Below are positions 38,230 through 50,072 of a stretch of DNA of 64,000 nucleotides, piece after piece (position 1 is the stretch's first letter; each line of letters opens with the position of its first letter). The translations under genes and the position numbers were made by a program. Origin of the DNA: Parasponia andersonii (lineage: Eukaryota > Streptophyta > Magnoliopsida > Rosales > Cannabaceae); contig JXTB01000301.1 in the NCBI GenBank assembly GCA_002914805.1, positions 408,379 through 472,378 on the forward strand, read 5' to 3'. Below the pieces are notes generated by a model, which had not been told where the DNA came from, searched no databases, and was given only the letters and a program-made list of their open reading frames with translations.

Positions 38230-39271
38230 ATGGCCGAAACTCCGATGCTAGTCAACGCCGTAGACTACAAAGGCCGTCCGGTTTGGAGATCCAATTCCGG
38301 CGGCTGGAGATCAGCGGCTTTTATCATAGGTAAAGACTAGAACTAAACTCACTGTTTATGATGTCGTAAATGGAGGGGAAAGTAGTGATATATAGTTTTG
38401 GGTGTGATTGAATGAACTGTGTCATGTCCGTATAGGAGTTGAGGTGGCGGAGAGGTTCGCGTATTATGGGATCAGCTCAAACCTCGTAACTTATCTGACT
38501 GGGCCACTCGGACAGTCTACGGCGGCGGCTGCAGCCAACGTGAACGCTTGGAGCGGTACGGCGTCGTTGCTGCCTTTGTTTGGAGCATTCGTGGCGGATG
38601 CTTTTCTTGGGCGCTACCGCACCATTGTCGTCGGTTCTCTGCTCTATATTTTGGTTTGTTGCAATATTCTTCTCTGTTTCGGAATCTATATTAAAAAAGT
38701 TGTGTGTCTTGTTTCATGTTTCAATAACTAATAACTACTCTTCTAAAAAGGGAAAGATTGAGCAGGATAACCTTGAAAAAAAAAAAAAAAAAATTCCCTT
38801 GTTATTCAACACATTTGTATCATTATTAAATTTCGTAAAAATTTTTGCGGATTAATTGATTAATATTCTTGAGAAATTCTTCAAATGGGGATAGTTTTCG
38901 GATTTCAAATTTTAAATTCATGTTGACCTCTCTATTTGATCAGGCTATTCAATAGTTAAAATTTTTTAGGTATTTCTGTTCTTTTCAATATTCACTCAAG
39001 AGTCATGTGCTTGTTAGATGCTGGTGGTCTCCAAAACACGTAAAAAGAAATGTATAACTTTCTGGACCACAAGCATAAGATTGGTTAAAATCGTCTGACC
39101 CCAATAGGGAAAAATAAAAGACGAAAAGAAAGAAGTTCAGGCTAGGATCCCAAATATTAGAAGTGATACAAACTGCCAAATTTGACAGTACCAATTACAT
39201 CTGATGAGCTTAACCATTGAGACTACACATTTCAGCAGTTGTTTATTTTATAGCTATGCGTATCTTGTATA

Positions 39272-39310
<39 letters not shown>

Positions 39311-41238
39311 TATCCTAATTCATCTTCTATTTTTCTTTATTTTGGAAGAAATTATTGATGAATACATTTATACACCATACACATATGTGGTCATGATATT
39401 GGACTGTTACTAATTATCTTTGGCTCAAATTGAAATGGATGATAGGGACTGGGATTGTTGACTCTGTCGACTACGTTGCCTTGTTTGAGTGGTTCTTCTC
39501 CTCAAGTCCAAGTAATATTGTTCTTCTTCTCTTTATATCTAGTAGCAGTAGCTCAAAGTGGACACAAGCCATGCACTCAAGCTTTTGGAGCCGATCAGTT
39601 CGATGGTCAAGATCCAGAGGAGTGCAAAGGCAAGAGCTCATTTTTCAATTGGTGGAACTTTGGCATAGCTGCAGGTTCTACACTAGCAATTTTCATCATA
39701 AGCTACATACAAGATAACCTGAATTGGGCTCTTGGATTTGGTCTTCCTTGCACTGCCATGGTCGTTGCATTGGTTGTTTTCTTGATTGGAACTACAACTT
39801 ACAGGTATAGCATTGGACAGAATGAGAAAGGTGCCTTTGTGAGGATTGGTAGCGTGTTTGTTGCAGCATTTAAGAACTGGCAAAGACGTACTCCATCAAC
39901 TATAGCGCCAAATGAAGTTGAAGCTCTTGAATTCCTGCCCGACCAAAGTTCTGAACAATGCAAGTAAGGAACTTTGAATTTGGCATATATTGAGTGAATA
40001 CAAAAGAAATTAGGAAGATAAAAAAGAAACGTTAGCCGGTTAATAATGGAATATTTGAAAAGCCTACCATAGGCAGAATAAGATATATATATATATATAT
40101 ATATTTTTTTTTCAAATTTACAACACTTAATAGGTAATAGAGGATTTCTTGAATTATGGAATTCTACTCGAAGCATAATTATCACTTCAGCGCTGCATTG
40201 TTTATGTATATAGAATGGCTTGAAATTGAATGCTGTCCCAGAATAAGCAGTTGTGCATTTACCTTTGTTCATCTCTTGCAATTTAAAAATTTATTTTAAG
40301 ATACTAAATGTTGCGGTATCTAGGATCTAAAAAAGCTCCAGATGAAACTCATAGTGTTTGTGATGCTTACAGGAAATTTTTTGCCGCCTCTAATGTATTT
40401 CGGGATCCCTTAATCTTGCAGATTCCTCCACAAAGCCTTGCTTTTGCCGAACAATTTAAAAGAAGACGATTCTGTTTGTTGCATAGCTGACGTTGAAGAA
40501 GCAAAGGCTGTACTTAGGCTTGTTCCAATATGGGGATCATGCCTGATATATGGTATAGTATTTGCACAATCCACAACTTTCTTTACAAAACAAGGGGCCA
40601 CCATGGAGAGAACGATTTTCTCAGGCTTTGAAATACCAGCTGCCTCACTTCAATGCTTCATAGGCCTTACCACTATCATCGTCATTCCCATTTATGACCG
40701 TATTTTTGTTCCAATTGCTAGAGCTTTCACCAGAAAATCATCTGGCATCACAATGCTTCAAAGAATAGGAATTGGAATGTTATTTTTCGCTTTCTCAATG
40801 GTAGTTGCAGCTCTCACTGAGATGAAAAGGCTGAACATTGCACGAGAATACAACTTAGTTGATAGGCCAAGTGTGATAGTTCCAATGAGTGTGTGGTGGT
40901 TGGTGCCTCAGTACCTCTTGTTTGGAATAGCTGATGTTTTCACTTTGATTGGTTTGCAAGAGTTCTTTTATGATCAAGTTCCAACAGAGTTGAGAAGCAT
41001 AGGACTTTCCCTTTACCTTAGTGTAATTGGTGTTGGAAGCTTCTTAAGCAGCTGTCTTGTCTCTATCATTGAGAAAGCAACCGGTGGAGACGGTCGAGAT
41101 AGTTGGTTTTCTAATAACCTGAATCGGGCTCATCTTGATTACTTTTATTGGCTACTTGCTGGATTCAGTACAATTGGATTTATCGCCTACTTGCATTTTG
41201 CAAGATCTTATGTTTATAATAGAAGAGGTACAATATAA
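38230..41238 (+). CDS. NPF5-type transporter, copy D (NRT1/PTR family), with a shortened loop
   Basis: Four exons: 38230-38329, 38436-38653, 39446-39963 and 40422-41238. The GT-AG introns are 106, 792 and 458 bp, and the frame is open for 550 residues. Start [20 protein letters not shown]: exon 1 is 21 nt shorter than in the other copies, losing seven N-terminal residues. [10 protein letters not shown] is in exon 2. Exon 3 is 27 nt shorter: the loop before helix 4 reads [17 protein letters not shown] and lacks the paired loop cysteines seen in A, B, C and H. GGHKPC appears as SGHKPC and NWWYFG as NWWNFG. Exon 4 is full length, with [27 protein letters not shown] and [14 protein letters not shown]. 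Both deletions keep the frame, so this looks like a functional but diverged transporter. It is followed 2.2 kb on by the LEA/TMEM205 gene on the same strand. Confidence 0.92.
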
Positions 41239-43061
41239 ATGTTCTCTTTCTATCACTGTATGTAATTAGCAAACAACATTCAAGAAGAGTGTACACTAAA
41301 TGTTAAAACAAAATTTAAATTAAGAAAATTGTTATAAAGAGAAAAATCTTCTGTTTTGTCCAATTTGAATGAAAACCGGTGTATTCCTGAAAGAAAAAAA
41401 AAAAATTCAGAAAACCTTCTGATGCTGGGCCTAAACGACTAAACTTATTTCTTGCTTCTCTTTATTTTATTTTTTCTCCAAGTTGCTGATGTTACGAGAC
41501 TTCTTTAATTTGGTTTTGTCTCTTAGGTAATTTTGTCTTTATTTTATTTCCATTAAGCTGTGCATTTTGCCTTAGAATATGTAAATACCATTTTTGGTTG
41601 ATGAATGGGCAGATCACGTTCTTAGTGCCGACACTTCTCTTGTCTCTGATTTGTTATTTTCTTACTGGTTTGGGTAAGTTCGATGCAACCTTTCCTGGTA
41701 CTTGGGATTTGCTCCCTAATATCCAAGGGCTTCGACGTCACTTTCGTAACCATGTTTCTTTGTTATAACAAATTTTAAATCTAAAGAATTTAAAAATTCT
41801 TATATTTACGTGCAACAATCTATCTGTATTTTTTTTTATCTAACAAAAATTTATCATACAAAATTTTTTATAGTAAAAAAGAAAGAGAGAGAAATAGTAT
41901 TAATAATGAATATTTTTTTCATATATTCTATTATAATCATTGAATCGTTCTATCGGCTAAAAAAAATTTATACGTATAAATTTTAAAAAATCACCTAATA
42001 AATTGACTATATATATATATTTATATATTCCATCTTTATCTTAAAAGAGCCCGACAACATTACACATTAATTAATAAAGGCGTAAAGTTTATAAATAAAT
42101 TTAGACCTTGAGCCATTTATTAGTTTGTGGTCGTGGACACTAAAACTTACCTTTGACATTCTTTTATTTATTTATTTATTTTTTTTTGAAAGAAAACATT
42201 CTTTTATTTTAAAATAAGCAAATTGTCCAAAATAATTTTTACCTTTTTCATTAATTGCTTTTAGAATCTAAAAGCACACTCCTAAAATAATTACAAACCA
42301 ACCTTATTATTCGTTCTAACTGAAAGGCCGTGGATCGTGGATATGGTTGTAGATATAATCCAATTTCTGAATTGAGGGTCAATTCAGAAATTGGATACAA
42401 TTGTGCGTGTCTTAAAGTTTCTAAAACCAATATAAAAATGATTCATGCGTATGTGACTAATATAGGACTGATGTTGTGCTGCTGTAATTGCGCTATATAT
42501 AACATGACAAATGTGGGAAAAAATGCTTACACGTTTGGTAAATTATTTATAAAACTGATTTATCATACTATAATTTAAAAATAACATTTAAAACATTTAA
42601 GTGAACTATAGATTGTAAGTGTTATAAACAATCTCAGAAAATTTCTATTATACGGTAACATAATCAGCTATATAAAAATAACTTTTACTACGTTTCTCAA
42701 AATTTTGTTTCAAATATAGCGTGACACGATAACTGTTAAAATCTTTGTAGGTCATTATTCCTTACAAATTCGAAAGAAAAACCTTTTAAGTTTGGGAAAA
42801 ATATTACAGTTGATCATTAATTTTTCATTCACGGATTAGAAGGATGAGCTATGTTTTTATCTTTTTAAAACAACAATTGAATGTTTCACTTAAAAACAAA
42901 ACAATGACAACATACATTTAAATGGTGAAACTATCCTTAATTTGTTCTTATTTTTCTGAAACAAGAGGAGGTGTGATCGTAAAATTTTTATATCTAGGGT
43001 GTTATTGTGATTTTTCCTTTTTGTTTTTTGAATAAAGATTTTTCTTCCCGAGTATGAAAAA
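41239..43061. other. Intergenic DNA between NPF D and the LEA/TMEM205 gene
   Basis: No intact gene is seen. It includes a perfect 18-bp-arm hairpin at 42358-42396. A short stretch near 41640-41770 translates in one frame to ISKGFDVTFVTM, faintly like a glycosyltransferase N-terminus; too short to call. Confidence 0.5.
42358..42396. repeat. Perfect inverted repeat, 18-bp arms, 3-base loop
   Basis: The left arm ATCCAATTTCTGAATTGA (42358-42375) and the right arm TCAATTCAGAAATTGGAT (42379-42396) are exact reverse complements around ggg. No U-run or gene boundary is adjacent, so terminator or small-RNA roles are unsupported. Confidence 0.9.
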
Positions 43062-43199
43062 GAATATTTGGGGAGCCTAGGGATAGGAATTAAATAGATA
43101 ACAGCGCACCCAACGATTACCTAGGCATGACGACATGTAAAGACTAAAGTGCCAGCATCTTTTACATGAAATTCCTCGAAAGACCTCCTCATTCTTGAA

Positions 43200-43418
43200 A
43201 CGCAGCACAGAGTGTCGCCATGCAGATTGCACTCGTGTCGTTTCGCTCAACCGCTTCATGCTACGTGTAAACCGTCTTTCTTGCCACCGTTTAAACTTCT
43301 ATAACACTAAACAAAACGCCCACGCCCACTCCGGAAAAAAAACAGTAGTTAATACGAACGTATTCTCTCTTCTCCTGAGAAAAAAAAAAAAAAAGAAAAA
43401 AAGAAAAAGCGGAGGAAG
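43200..43418 (+). promoter_or_regulatory. Proximal promoter of the LEA/TMEM205 gene
   Basis: An ABRE-type core TACGTGT lies at 43262-43268 and an RY/Sph-type CATGCA at 43219-43224, 150-200 bp before the ATG. Both are typical of ABA- and seed-responsive LEA genes, which fits the product. Single short motifs occur by chance, so the regulatory role is inferred. A purine-rich A-tract leader precedes the start codon. Confidence 0.4.
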
Positions 43419-46400
43419 ATGATGAACGCGGTTGCCCTTTTTCTGGTCGTAACTTCACTGGCCACAGGCGGAGTTTGGTCTCCGTCTCCCGCGAAAACTA
43501 AGCAAAATGACAAAAAAGACGATCATGATGACCAAGTTATTGTCAAAGAAGGCCACAGGGTCGTCGTAGTAGAGTACGAACAAGAGAAACAACCTATAAC
43601 CAAGGTCTCAATCTCGCCAGAGGACCAAGCTGCCCGCCACCACTTCGTCGACCCGACCGGGACGACGACTTTTCCCGAAAATGCCAAGGAGAAGCTCAAA
43701 GAAGCCTCTTCTTCCGTTCTGCCCAATTTGGGTCAAGGAAGTGATGGTGGTCATCAGTTCCGTACCCCAAAAGAGCTCATTTGCGACGCATATGGGAAAT
43801 GCAAGCACAGAATCGCAAGCGCCGTCGAGAAGACCAAAGAGGCGGCCCATAGAGTTGAAGAGGTCGTGCAGCAAGTCACCGAGGACGTCATGAGTAAGGG
43901 CCACGAAGCCATCGACAAGAAGAAGGAAGTGGCCGATATAGTGGGAGAGGCCGTGAAGGGTAAGGCCCGTGAGGCAATCGAAAAGGAGAAAGAGGTGGCC
44001 CGTAAAGTGGGAGAGGCCGCTGAGGAAGCGTACGACAAGGCCGAAGAGACCCTACGACACACGGTCCATGAAGTGGAACATAAGACCCGAGAATCGGCCC
44101 AAAAGACTAAGGAGGCGGTTAAGGAGGCCAAGGACTTGGGGGAGACGATCGGTGTCGACGTGTCCCAAAACGTGTCTGGGTTTTTCGCTGCGGTTGGGAG
44201 CCAAGTGATGAGGAGAGCAGTTTGGATGAGTAGTGTAGTGTCTCCCAGGGCGTTGAATCCGATTTCGGGGATGGTGTATCTGATCGGGTACGCGATCGCG
44301 TGCGGGACTAGTGTGTGGGTGACGTTCATATCGAGCCACGTGCTGGCAGGAGCTTTACCTAGACAGCAGTTTGGAGTGATTCAGAGTAAGATATACCCTT
44401 TTTATTTTAGGACCATGGCATGGAGTATAGGGACCGCGTTTCTTGGGTTCATTGTTAGCCACAGAAGGCGAGCCTTCACTGGCCAGTTCGAGAAGTTTCA
44501 ACTTTATAATCTTTTGAGTTCATTGTTGCTTACTTTTGTTAATATGCTATACCTGGAGCCTAAAGCCACTAAGGTAAGAACTTTATCTTTACGCTGATTT
44601 TATTGTTATTATTGTTGTTGTTATTATTATTATTTTACTGGAAGACTACGTTCATTTAGTACCATTTTCAGATTGAACACAATCATTTTAGGATTAATAA
44701 TCATTTGCAATTATTTTTCTGAAATGTGTGTTATTAGAGGCCCGGATGAATTTTTATCGAACGGGCGAAAGAAATCAGTCGAAACATAGTGGATAGCAAG
44801 TACAACCAAACACTCTTAATCCAGAGTAATCAGGTTTAACACCAAACAAAACTTCTAAGGGACTCTTATACTGCTAGGACTTTGTAGGGATTCTACTTAT
44901 CAAATAAACACTAGTTGAGTAAGTATCGTCCCAAAACCTCAAGAGCATAAAAGAGTTAGCAAGAAGTGTCAACCCTTTTTCGACAATATGGCGGTGCTTG
45001 CGTTCAGCAACACCATTCTGTTCTCGAGTATAAGTGCATGACAAACGATGCACTATCCCAGTCTCTGGAAAGAAATTGGTTAGTGCCCGAAACTCCCTAC
45101 CCCAATCACTTTGCAAAGCCTTTATCTTTCTATTTAACTGAAGTTCAGCCATTTTTTTAAGGTGAAGAAAGGTAGAGTAAAGATCTGATTTTACTCTTAG
45201 AAAGTGTATCCATGTGAATTTGGAATATGCATCTATGAAACTCACATAGTATTTGAAGTCATTGGTAGATGTAATTGGTGAGGCCTCCCATAAATTTGAA
45301 TGAATTAGTTGAAGAGGTTCTATGTATTTAGTTAATGACTTTGAGAATGGTAATTTATGACTTTTCCCTTTTGACAAGCTCAACAGAAATGAAAATCTTT
45401 TTCATTAATTGAGGGACTTTACAATCAATTAGAGCACGTTGAACAATCTTAATTGCAGGATGCCCTTATCTCTGGTGCCAAAGAACTAGGGAGGATTTGA
45501 CACTATTTACAAAACTGGAATCCTCAGAAACATTACAAAAAAATTTTGAACCCAGGGAGCTAGACTTGAGGCTTTTTTTCTCCGTTGAATGCTTGCTCTT
45601 TGATTGAATTGAAAGACTTTGATTTGGAAGCTTGAATTAACTGAGACATTGACACAAATTGATTACTCGAACTAGGAAGATCAAATTGATAGAGACCATC
45701 CCTAAGGCTCCCTTGCAGTAGAATTGCCCCTGTGACTTGATCCTTAACAACACAGACAAAAGGATGGAATTCAAAGTAAACTGAGTTGTCTTTAGAAAAT
45801 TGTGACACACTGATTAGATTCTTAGTTATATTGGGCACATGTAGAAGATTCTTTAGAATTAAGGTTTTAGAAGAAGCAACCAATGTATATTGACAAACCT
45901 ACTCCATTTCCCATGTGTAGCTTGTTTGAGCCATGATATTCTCCTCCAAAGGTCAAATTTGCAAGGTCATGAGTAACGTGGTTGGTCACCTAGAGTCTGG
46001 ATACCAACAATTGTCCATGGGAGAGTTTGGAGTGGCTAACATGGCTGCCATTTGATTATTGTTGTCGTTCTAGTTTGTGGGTGAAGTATTGCTAAAGCCT
46101 TGAAAGTTTGCATCAAAACGAAAGTAGCATTTTTGGACAGTATGACCAAATTTTCCACAAAGTTGGCACTGCAGGTGTGAGTTATTGTTCCAACCTCTGC
46201 CTCCACCACGCCCACGACCTCGACCACCTCGATTGCCTTGTGAGTTATTGGCATTGCCATTGTTAAAGCCTCATCCACTAGTAGATTTCCAATTGGTCCT
46301 TTGCTAAGGTTGAAAGGTAAGATTAGCTGCAGGGGTGGTTCCATCTGTGTTGATAGGTGAGTGGCGCTCAAGTCGATTTTCAAAGCTTTGTAGAATAGTC

Positions 46401-47818
46401 CAAACATCTTTGAGAGAGTATGGTTCCACACAGGATGTAATGAACACCATAACTAGGTCATACTCATTCCCAAGCTCAGACAACAGATACAAAATTTGAT
46501 CTTCTTCAGGAATAAAAGAGTCAATCGAGGCTAAGCCATCAGCAAGATGTTTCATTTTCATTAGGTATTCTCTCATGGTAAGAGTTCCTTTCTTTTATGT
46601 TTGAATGTGCAGTTTGTACTGCATAATTTTCGCCCTTGATCAAGTGGCAAAAATTTTATCTAGAACACCCCAGATATCACAAGAGGTCTCACAACCAACT
46701 AATTGTGGCAAAACTCCCTCAGAATGGAGCCAAGGAGCCATGATATGAGGAACTGGTCTTGGCGATGCCAAGCTACATACGCTGGATTCACGGAGCTGAG
46801 ATGACCGTCAACTCTAGTTAGCAACTCTGATGGACAATGAAAAGTCCCGTATATGTATCCCTCAAGCCCATGACCACGAACCGCAACGACAATTTGTTGG
46901 CACCACATAAGGTAGTTTTCGTCTGTTAGACAGGAGTTTGTGGCTTGGTTTGCTGGGTTAACTATTTGGATTCCGGGAATAGAGGCTAAGGTGAAAGGGT
47001 GGTGAGGTGGGTTTTTTTTTCCGTGAGAGATATGGTGGACTGGATGTTATCTGGTGGAATGACTATTGAAGTAGTAGGCATGGGTGTTAAGACTTGGGGG
47101 GTTTCATCTGAAGTAGCTGTCTGAGATGTTTGAGCCACTGGCTCTGATACCATGAAAGAAATCCACTCGAAAAACAGGGTGTAATAGGAATGAATGTTGA
47201 GTTTTTGTCTATTCTCTCTTGAAGTCGGCGAATAAAATGAAAAGAATACATATATATATATATATATATGAGAAAGTTATGAAGTCCTGACATTTGATAA
47301 TGCCCAGATGATGACCGGAGACAAAAAACATTACATAAATATTTACAATAATAGAAAAGCATTACATAAATATTTACAATATTTGAAAGCATGATAAAGT
47401 TTTAACCTTATATACTATATATTAGCAAGTAAATTAGGTGGATGAGTTTGTATTACCTACTTTCTAGAGATTTCAATTTTGATGTAATCGGTTGAAAAGT
47501 CAACGTGTGGACCATTATTGCTGACAACGTTTGCAGGTAATGTTTGAGAGGATGAAGGTGGAGAAAGAAGAAGGAAGAGGAATAGAAGAGCTAACCACTA
47601 CTGAGCAGCCGCGAACAACGTCGGCGGCTGACCCTGCGCCGTCAAGGACAGCAACAGAAGCACCAGAGCAGGAGGCAGCTGCTCGAAATCGGCTTACAAC
47701 GTTAGATGGGAGGCTGAAGAAGCTAAACACGTTGTCGTCTTTTGTTAACGTCCTATGTCTAATGTTCCTCTCTTGGCATGTCTATTACCTTGCCCAGCGT
47801 CTTCACTTGACCTGCTAA
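43419..47818 (+). CDS. LEA-like protein with TMEM205/DUF4149-type membrane domain
   Basis: Two exons: 43419-44573 and 47537-47818, joined in phase 0 by a GT-AG intron of 2963 bp, giving 478 residues. The first 20 residues ([20 protein letters not shown]) look like a signal peptide or anchor. Residues about 120-255 are a charged, repeating amphipathic helix (units such as [20 protein letters not shown]), typical of group-3-like LEA proteins. Residues about 285-395 form a membrane domain ([54 protein letters not shown]) matching TMEM205/DUF4149. The junction reads [22 protein letters not shown], conserved in plant homologues, which confirms the splice. One more helix ends the protein ([20 protein letters not shown]). 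LEA proteins protect membranes and proteins under dehydration. From memory the Arabidopsis counterparts are At1g72100 and At1g22600, also beside NPF5 genes. The intron contains a Copia fossil on the other strand. Confidence 0.93.
44740..47400 (-). mobile_element. Ty1/Copia LTR retrotransposon fossil inside the LEA gene intron
   Basis: It is oriented opposite to the host gene. In element order from high to low coordinates: a probable LTR (47153 to about 47400, holding an AT microsatellite and a short tandem duplication), a tRNA-Met-type primer binding site (TGGTATCAGAGC, 47141-47152 reversed), a gag-like region with UBN2-type sequence and a CCHC knuckle region (about 46000-46900), a pre-integrase region (about 45560-45900) and an integrase core (about 44790-45390). 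Reverse transcriptase, RNase H and the second LTR were not seen. The element is broken, with several breaks, and looks old. It lies wholly within the intron, so the host gene can still be spliced. Confidence 0.88.
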
Positions 47819-48115
47819 CGAAAGATAGCTACAGTAAATTTGGTGCGTCAAATGTGATATTTTTGTCTCTGGCTTTTGCGTGCTTCGGGTGTTACTATAC
47901 GTTGTTGTTGTATAATTTTCTCTGTTTGGGGTTTCTGGAGTCCGACGATTGTCCTGTACATTTATGCGTCAAAAAGCAAGTACATGAATAGAAATGCCGT
48001 GTAAAAACGTGTTAGATATTGTTGGTTGAATATACCACGCTGCTAATTAGTCTTTATTTAAAGAGATGTTTTCTGTTTTTCAACTTCTCTTGTGGAAGTT
48101 GTGTTTCGACTAGTG
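47819..48115 (+). other. Probable 3' UTR/3' flank of the LEA/TMEM205 gene
   Basis: This stretch is non-coding, yet it shares clear similarity with 61174-61420 (for example ggtgcgtcaaatgtgat in both). It was therefore part of the duplicated unit described at 60899 and probably belongs to the transcript. Confidence 0.55.
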
Positions 48116-48429
48116 TGGTATGAGAGCAAAATGTCGCATTTCAATTATTTGATTAATATTCTACTTTCTTTAATAATGTGAGTATGGATTTTATTTAAAA
48201 TTCTCGTTGACATGAACTCCTTGTTTCTGGGTTTTCCAGTTGTGGAATTTTTTTGGTTTCTAAGAATGCTGCACGTCTTCCAAAATGGGAGGGAAAAAAT
48301 AGCGTGATGTTTCACTGAACCTCAAGTCAGTTGGACCAGAAGTAAAAGATGGGGCTTTTTATTTTTTTTTATCAACACAATTATTTTAGAAACTAAATAT
48401 TTCAATTGAAAAACAAAAATGTTTAACAA

Positions 48430-49865
48430 AATGTTGCCATTTATTTCTCTAGAGCTTGACAATTGCTTTCCGAGGTCTTACCTTTCCGTGACCAGCTTTT
48501 AAGTTCAAAGTAGACATGTTCACTGAAACTACTCATTTCAGCAAAAGGACTTCATTTTAATAATTTAGCAAAGATTGGTTTTAAAAATATAGTGTACAGA
48601 ACAGCATAGGTATTTTCCTTTCTTTTGGAATAAATAACTGAGAAGTGCTTTTATAATTCTCAGTTTGGCGTATTGGACTGTTTCTAATCATTGGCTCGAA
48701 TTCAATTGGATGATAGGGACTAGGTTTGTTATCTCTGACGGCTATTCCGCCGTCTCTGATTGGTTCTGACTGTGAGACCAACAACAACAACAACAACAAC
48801 AACAACAGTGTTCTCCTCCTCAGCTCCATGTAATATTGTTCTTCTTTTATTTATATCTAGTAGGAGTTGGGCAAGGTGGACACCAACCATGCATGCACTC
48901 AGGCTTTTGGAGCCGATCAGTTTGATGGTCAAAGTCCAAAGGGAATGCAAAGCCAAGAGCTCATTCTTCAATTGGTGGTATTTTGGTGTTTGTGCAGGTG
49001 CTTCAGTATTATCAATATTTGTTGTAAGCTATAAACAAGACAATCTGAGTTGGGCTCTTGGCTTTAGAATTCCTTGTATGGCCATGGTCCTTGCATTGGT
49101 TATTTTCTTACTTGGAACTACAACTTATATGTATAGCATTACACAAAACGATCGATACAGGTCCCTTTGTGAGGATCGGTAGGGTGTTTGTATGTTGTAG
49201 CATTTAGGAACTGCGGAAAAACTCCATCGACTATATCCAATGAAGTGGAAACTCGAGGTTTCTTGCCTAACCAAACTTCTGAACAATAGTTCAGGTAATG
49301 AACTTGGCTTGTTGCTATGTCTGTCTAGGTGTAGATGACAAGGATAAAAGAAGGGAAGATGGACAAAAAAAAAAAAAAAAAAGAAGAAAAGATCAGAGGT
49401 CCTTTGAAATATTAAAAGGGCTTTGAAGGTGTCTTTTTGTAATCCTACAAGAATATAGGTTGACCAAAGGTTTAAAATAACGAAACAAAGGCTTTCATGA
49501 AATATGAAATTCTGTTGCATATAAATTTTCAAGTGAATAGTTTTCGTCTTGTATATCTAATGGCTCTAGAATGCATTATTGCCTCATAGTATTTGTTGAA
49601 TTTTCTGTTTATTTCCTTGTAGAATTAAACTCCTTGTTATATTCTAATGTAACCTTGAAGTATCATGGTTTCTAAAACAAATTGCGGCAATATGCCAAAC
49701 TAAAGGAAATTATAGGGTCTACATGGCTTATTGTTTTTATTTGTACAACCTTAAGATGTTCTTAATTATCTGAAACTTTCTCCATATAGCTGAAGGAAGG
49801 AGACTTTTCTTGATATGCTTTTTAATTTCTAACTCAAATCAAACCTCCTCTAATGTGGTCCGAGT
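48430..49865 (+). pseudogene. NPF pseudogene F: orphan exon 3 with parts of introns 2 and 3
   Basis: Exon 3 corresponds to 48717-49294, with the family acceptor gatag in front and donor gtaatg behind. Peptides include [40 protein letters not shown] and ALGFRIPCMAMVLALVIFLL. Flanking DNA from about 48430 matches intron 2 of copy H. DNA after the exon matches nearly all of copy H intron 3 up to about 49865, where similarity stops just before exon 4 would begin. Exons 1, 2 and 4 are absent. The loop codons hold a (caa)n run of about nine units (48779-48807) that shifts the frame. A 4-bp duplication in catgcatgc and small insertions near the end shift it again. It is a dead relic of a copy close to H, lying between the LEA gene and H. 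Confidence 0.9.
48779..48807. repeat. (caa)n microsatellite in the NPF F relic
   Basis: About nine caa units replace the codons for the short NN-containing loop in intact copies (aacaac in copy H). The expansion probably arose by slippage at that site. Confidence 0.9.
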
Positions 49866-50038
49866 CGTCCCGAAAGAGTCTCTATGTTGGCTTCTTCGCG
49901 TTGCCACATGAGACTAGAATATTTAATCTTTTGCATTCTTCAGAATTTTCCATAATTAACGATTTGGATTTGAATATGAGAGAAAATATATGTTAAGAGA
50001 TAACAATATATGATCTGAAATGATATATTTTATTTTCT

Positions 50039-50072
<34 letters not shown>

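Noticed and set aside
39204-39413. Frame containing a run of Tyr-Ile repeats
   Set aside because: It is an AT microsatellite in intron 2 of NPF D, not a coding sequence. The same applies to frames at 50189-49956 and 52884-53189.
41640-41770. Peptide ISKGFDVTFVTM resembling a glycosyltransferase N-terminus, which could be the missing start of the UGT pseudogene
   Set aside because: Only about 12 residues match, the flanking peptides do not, and it lies 5 kb away beyond an intact NPF gene.
42330-42578. Open frame of 82 codons downstream of NPF D
   Set aside because: It spans the perfect palindrome, has no domain and no coding-like composition; taken as chance.
43523-44339. Several long antisense and alternate frames within LEA exon 1
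   Set aside because: Shadows of the GC-rich LEA exon; the sense frame matches a known protein family and is spliced correctly.
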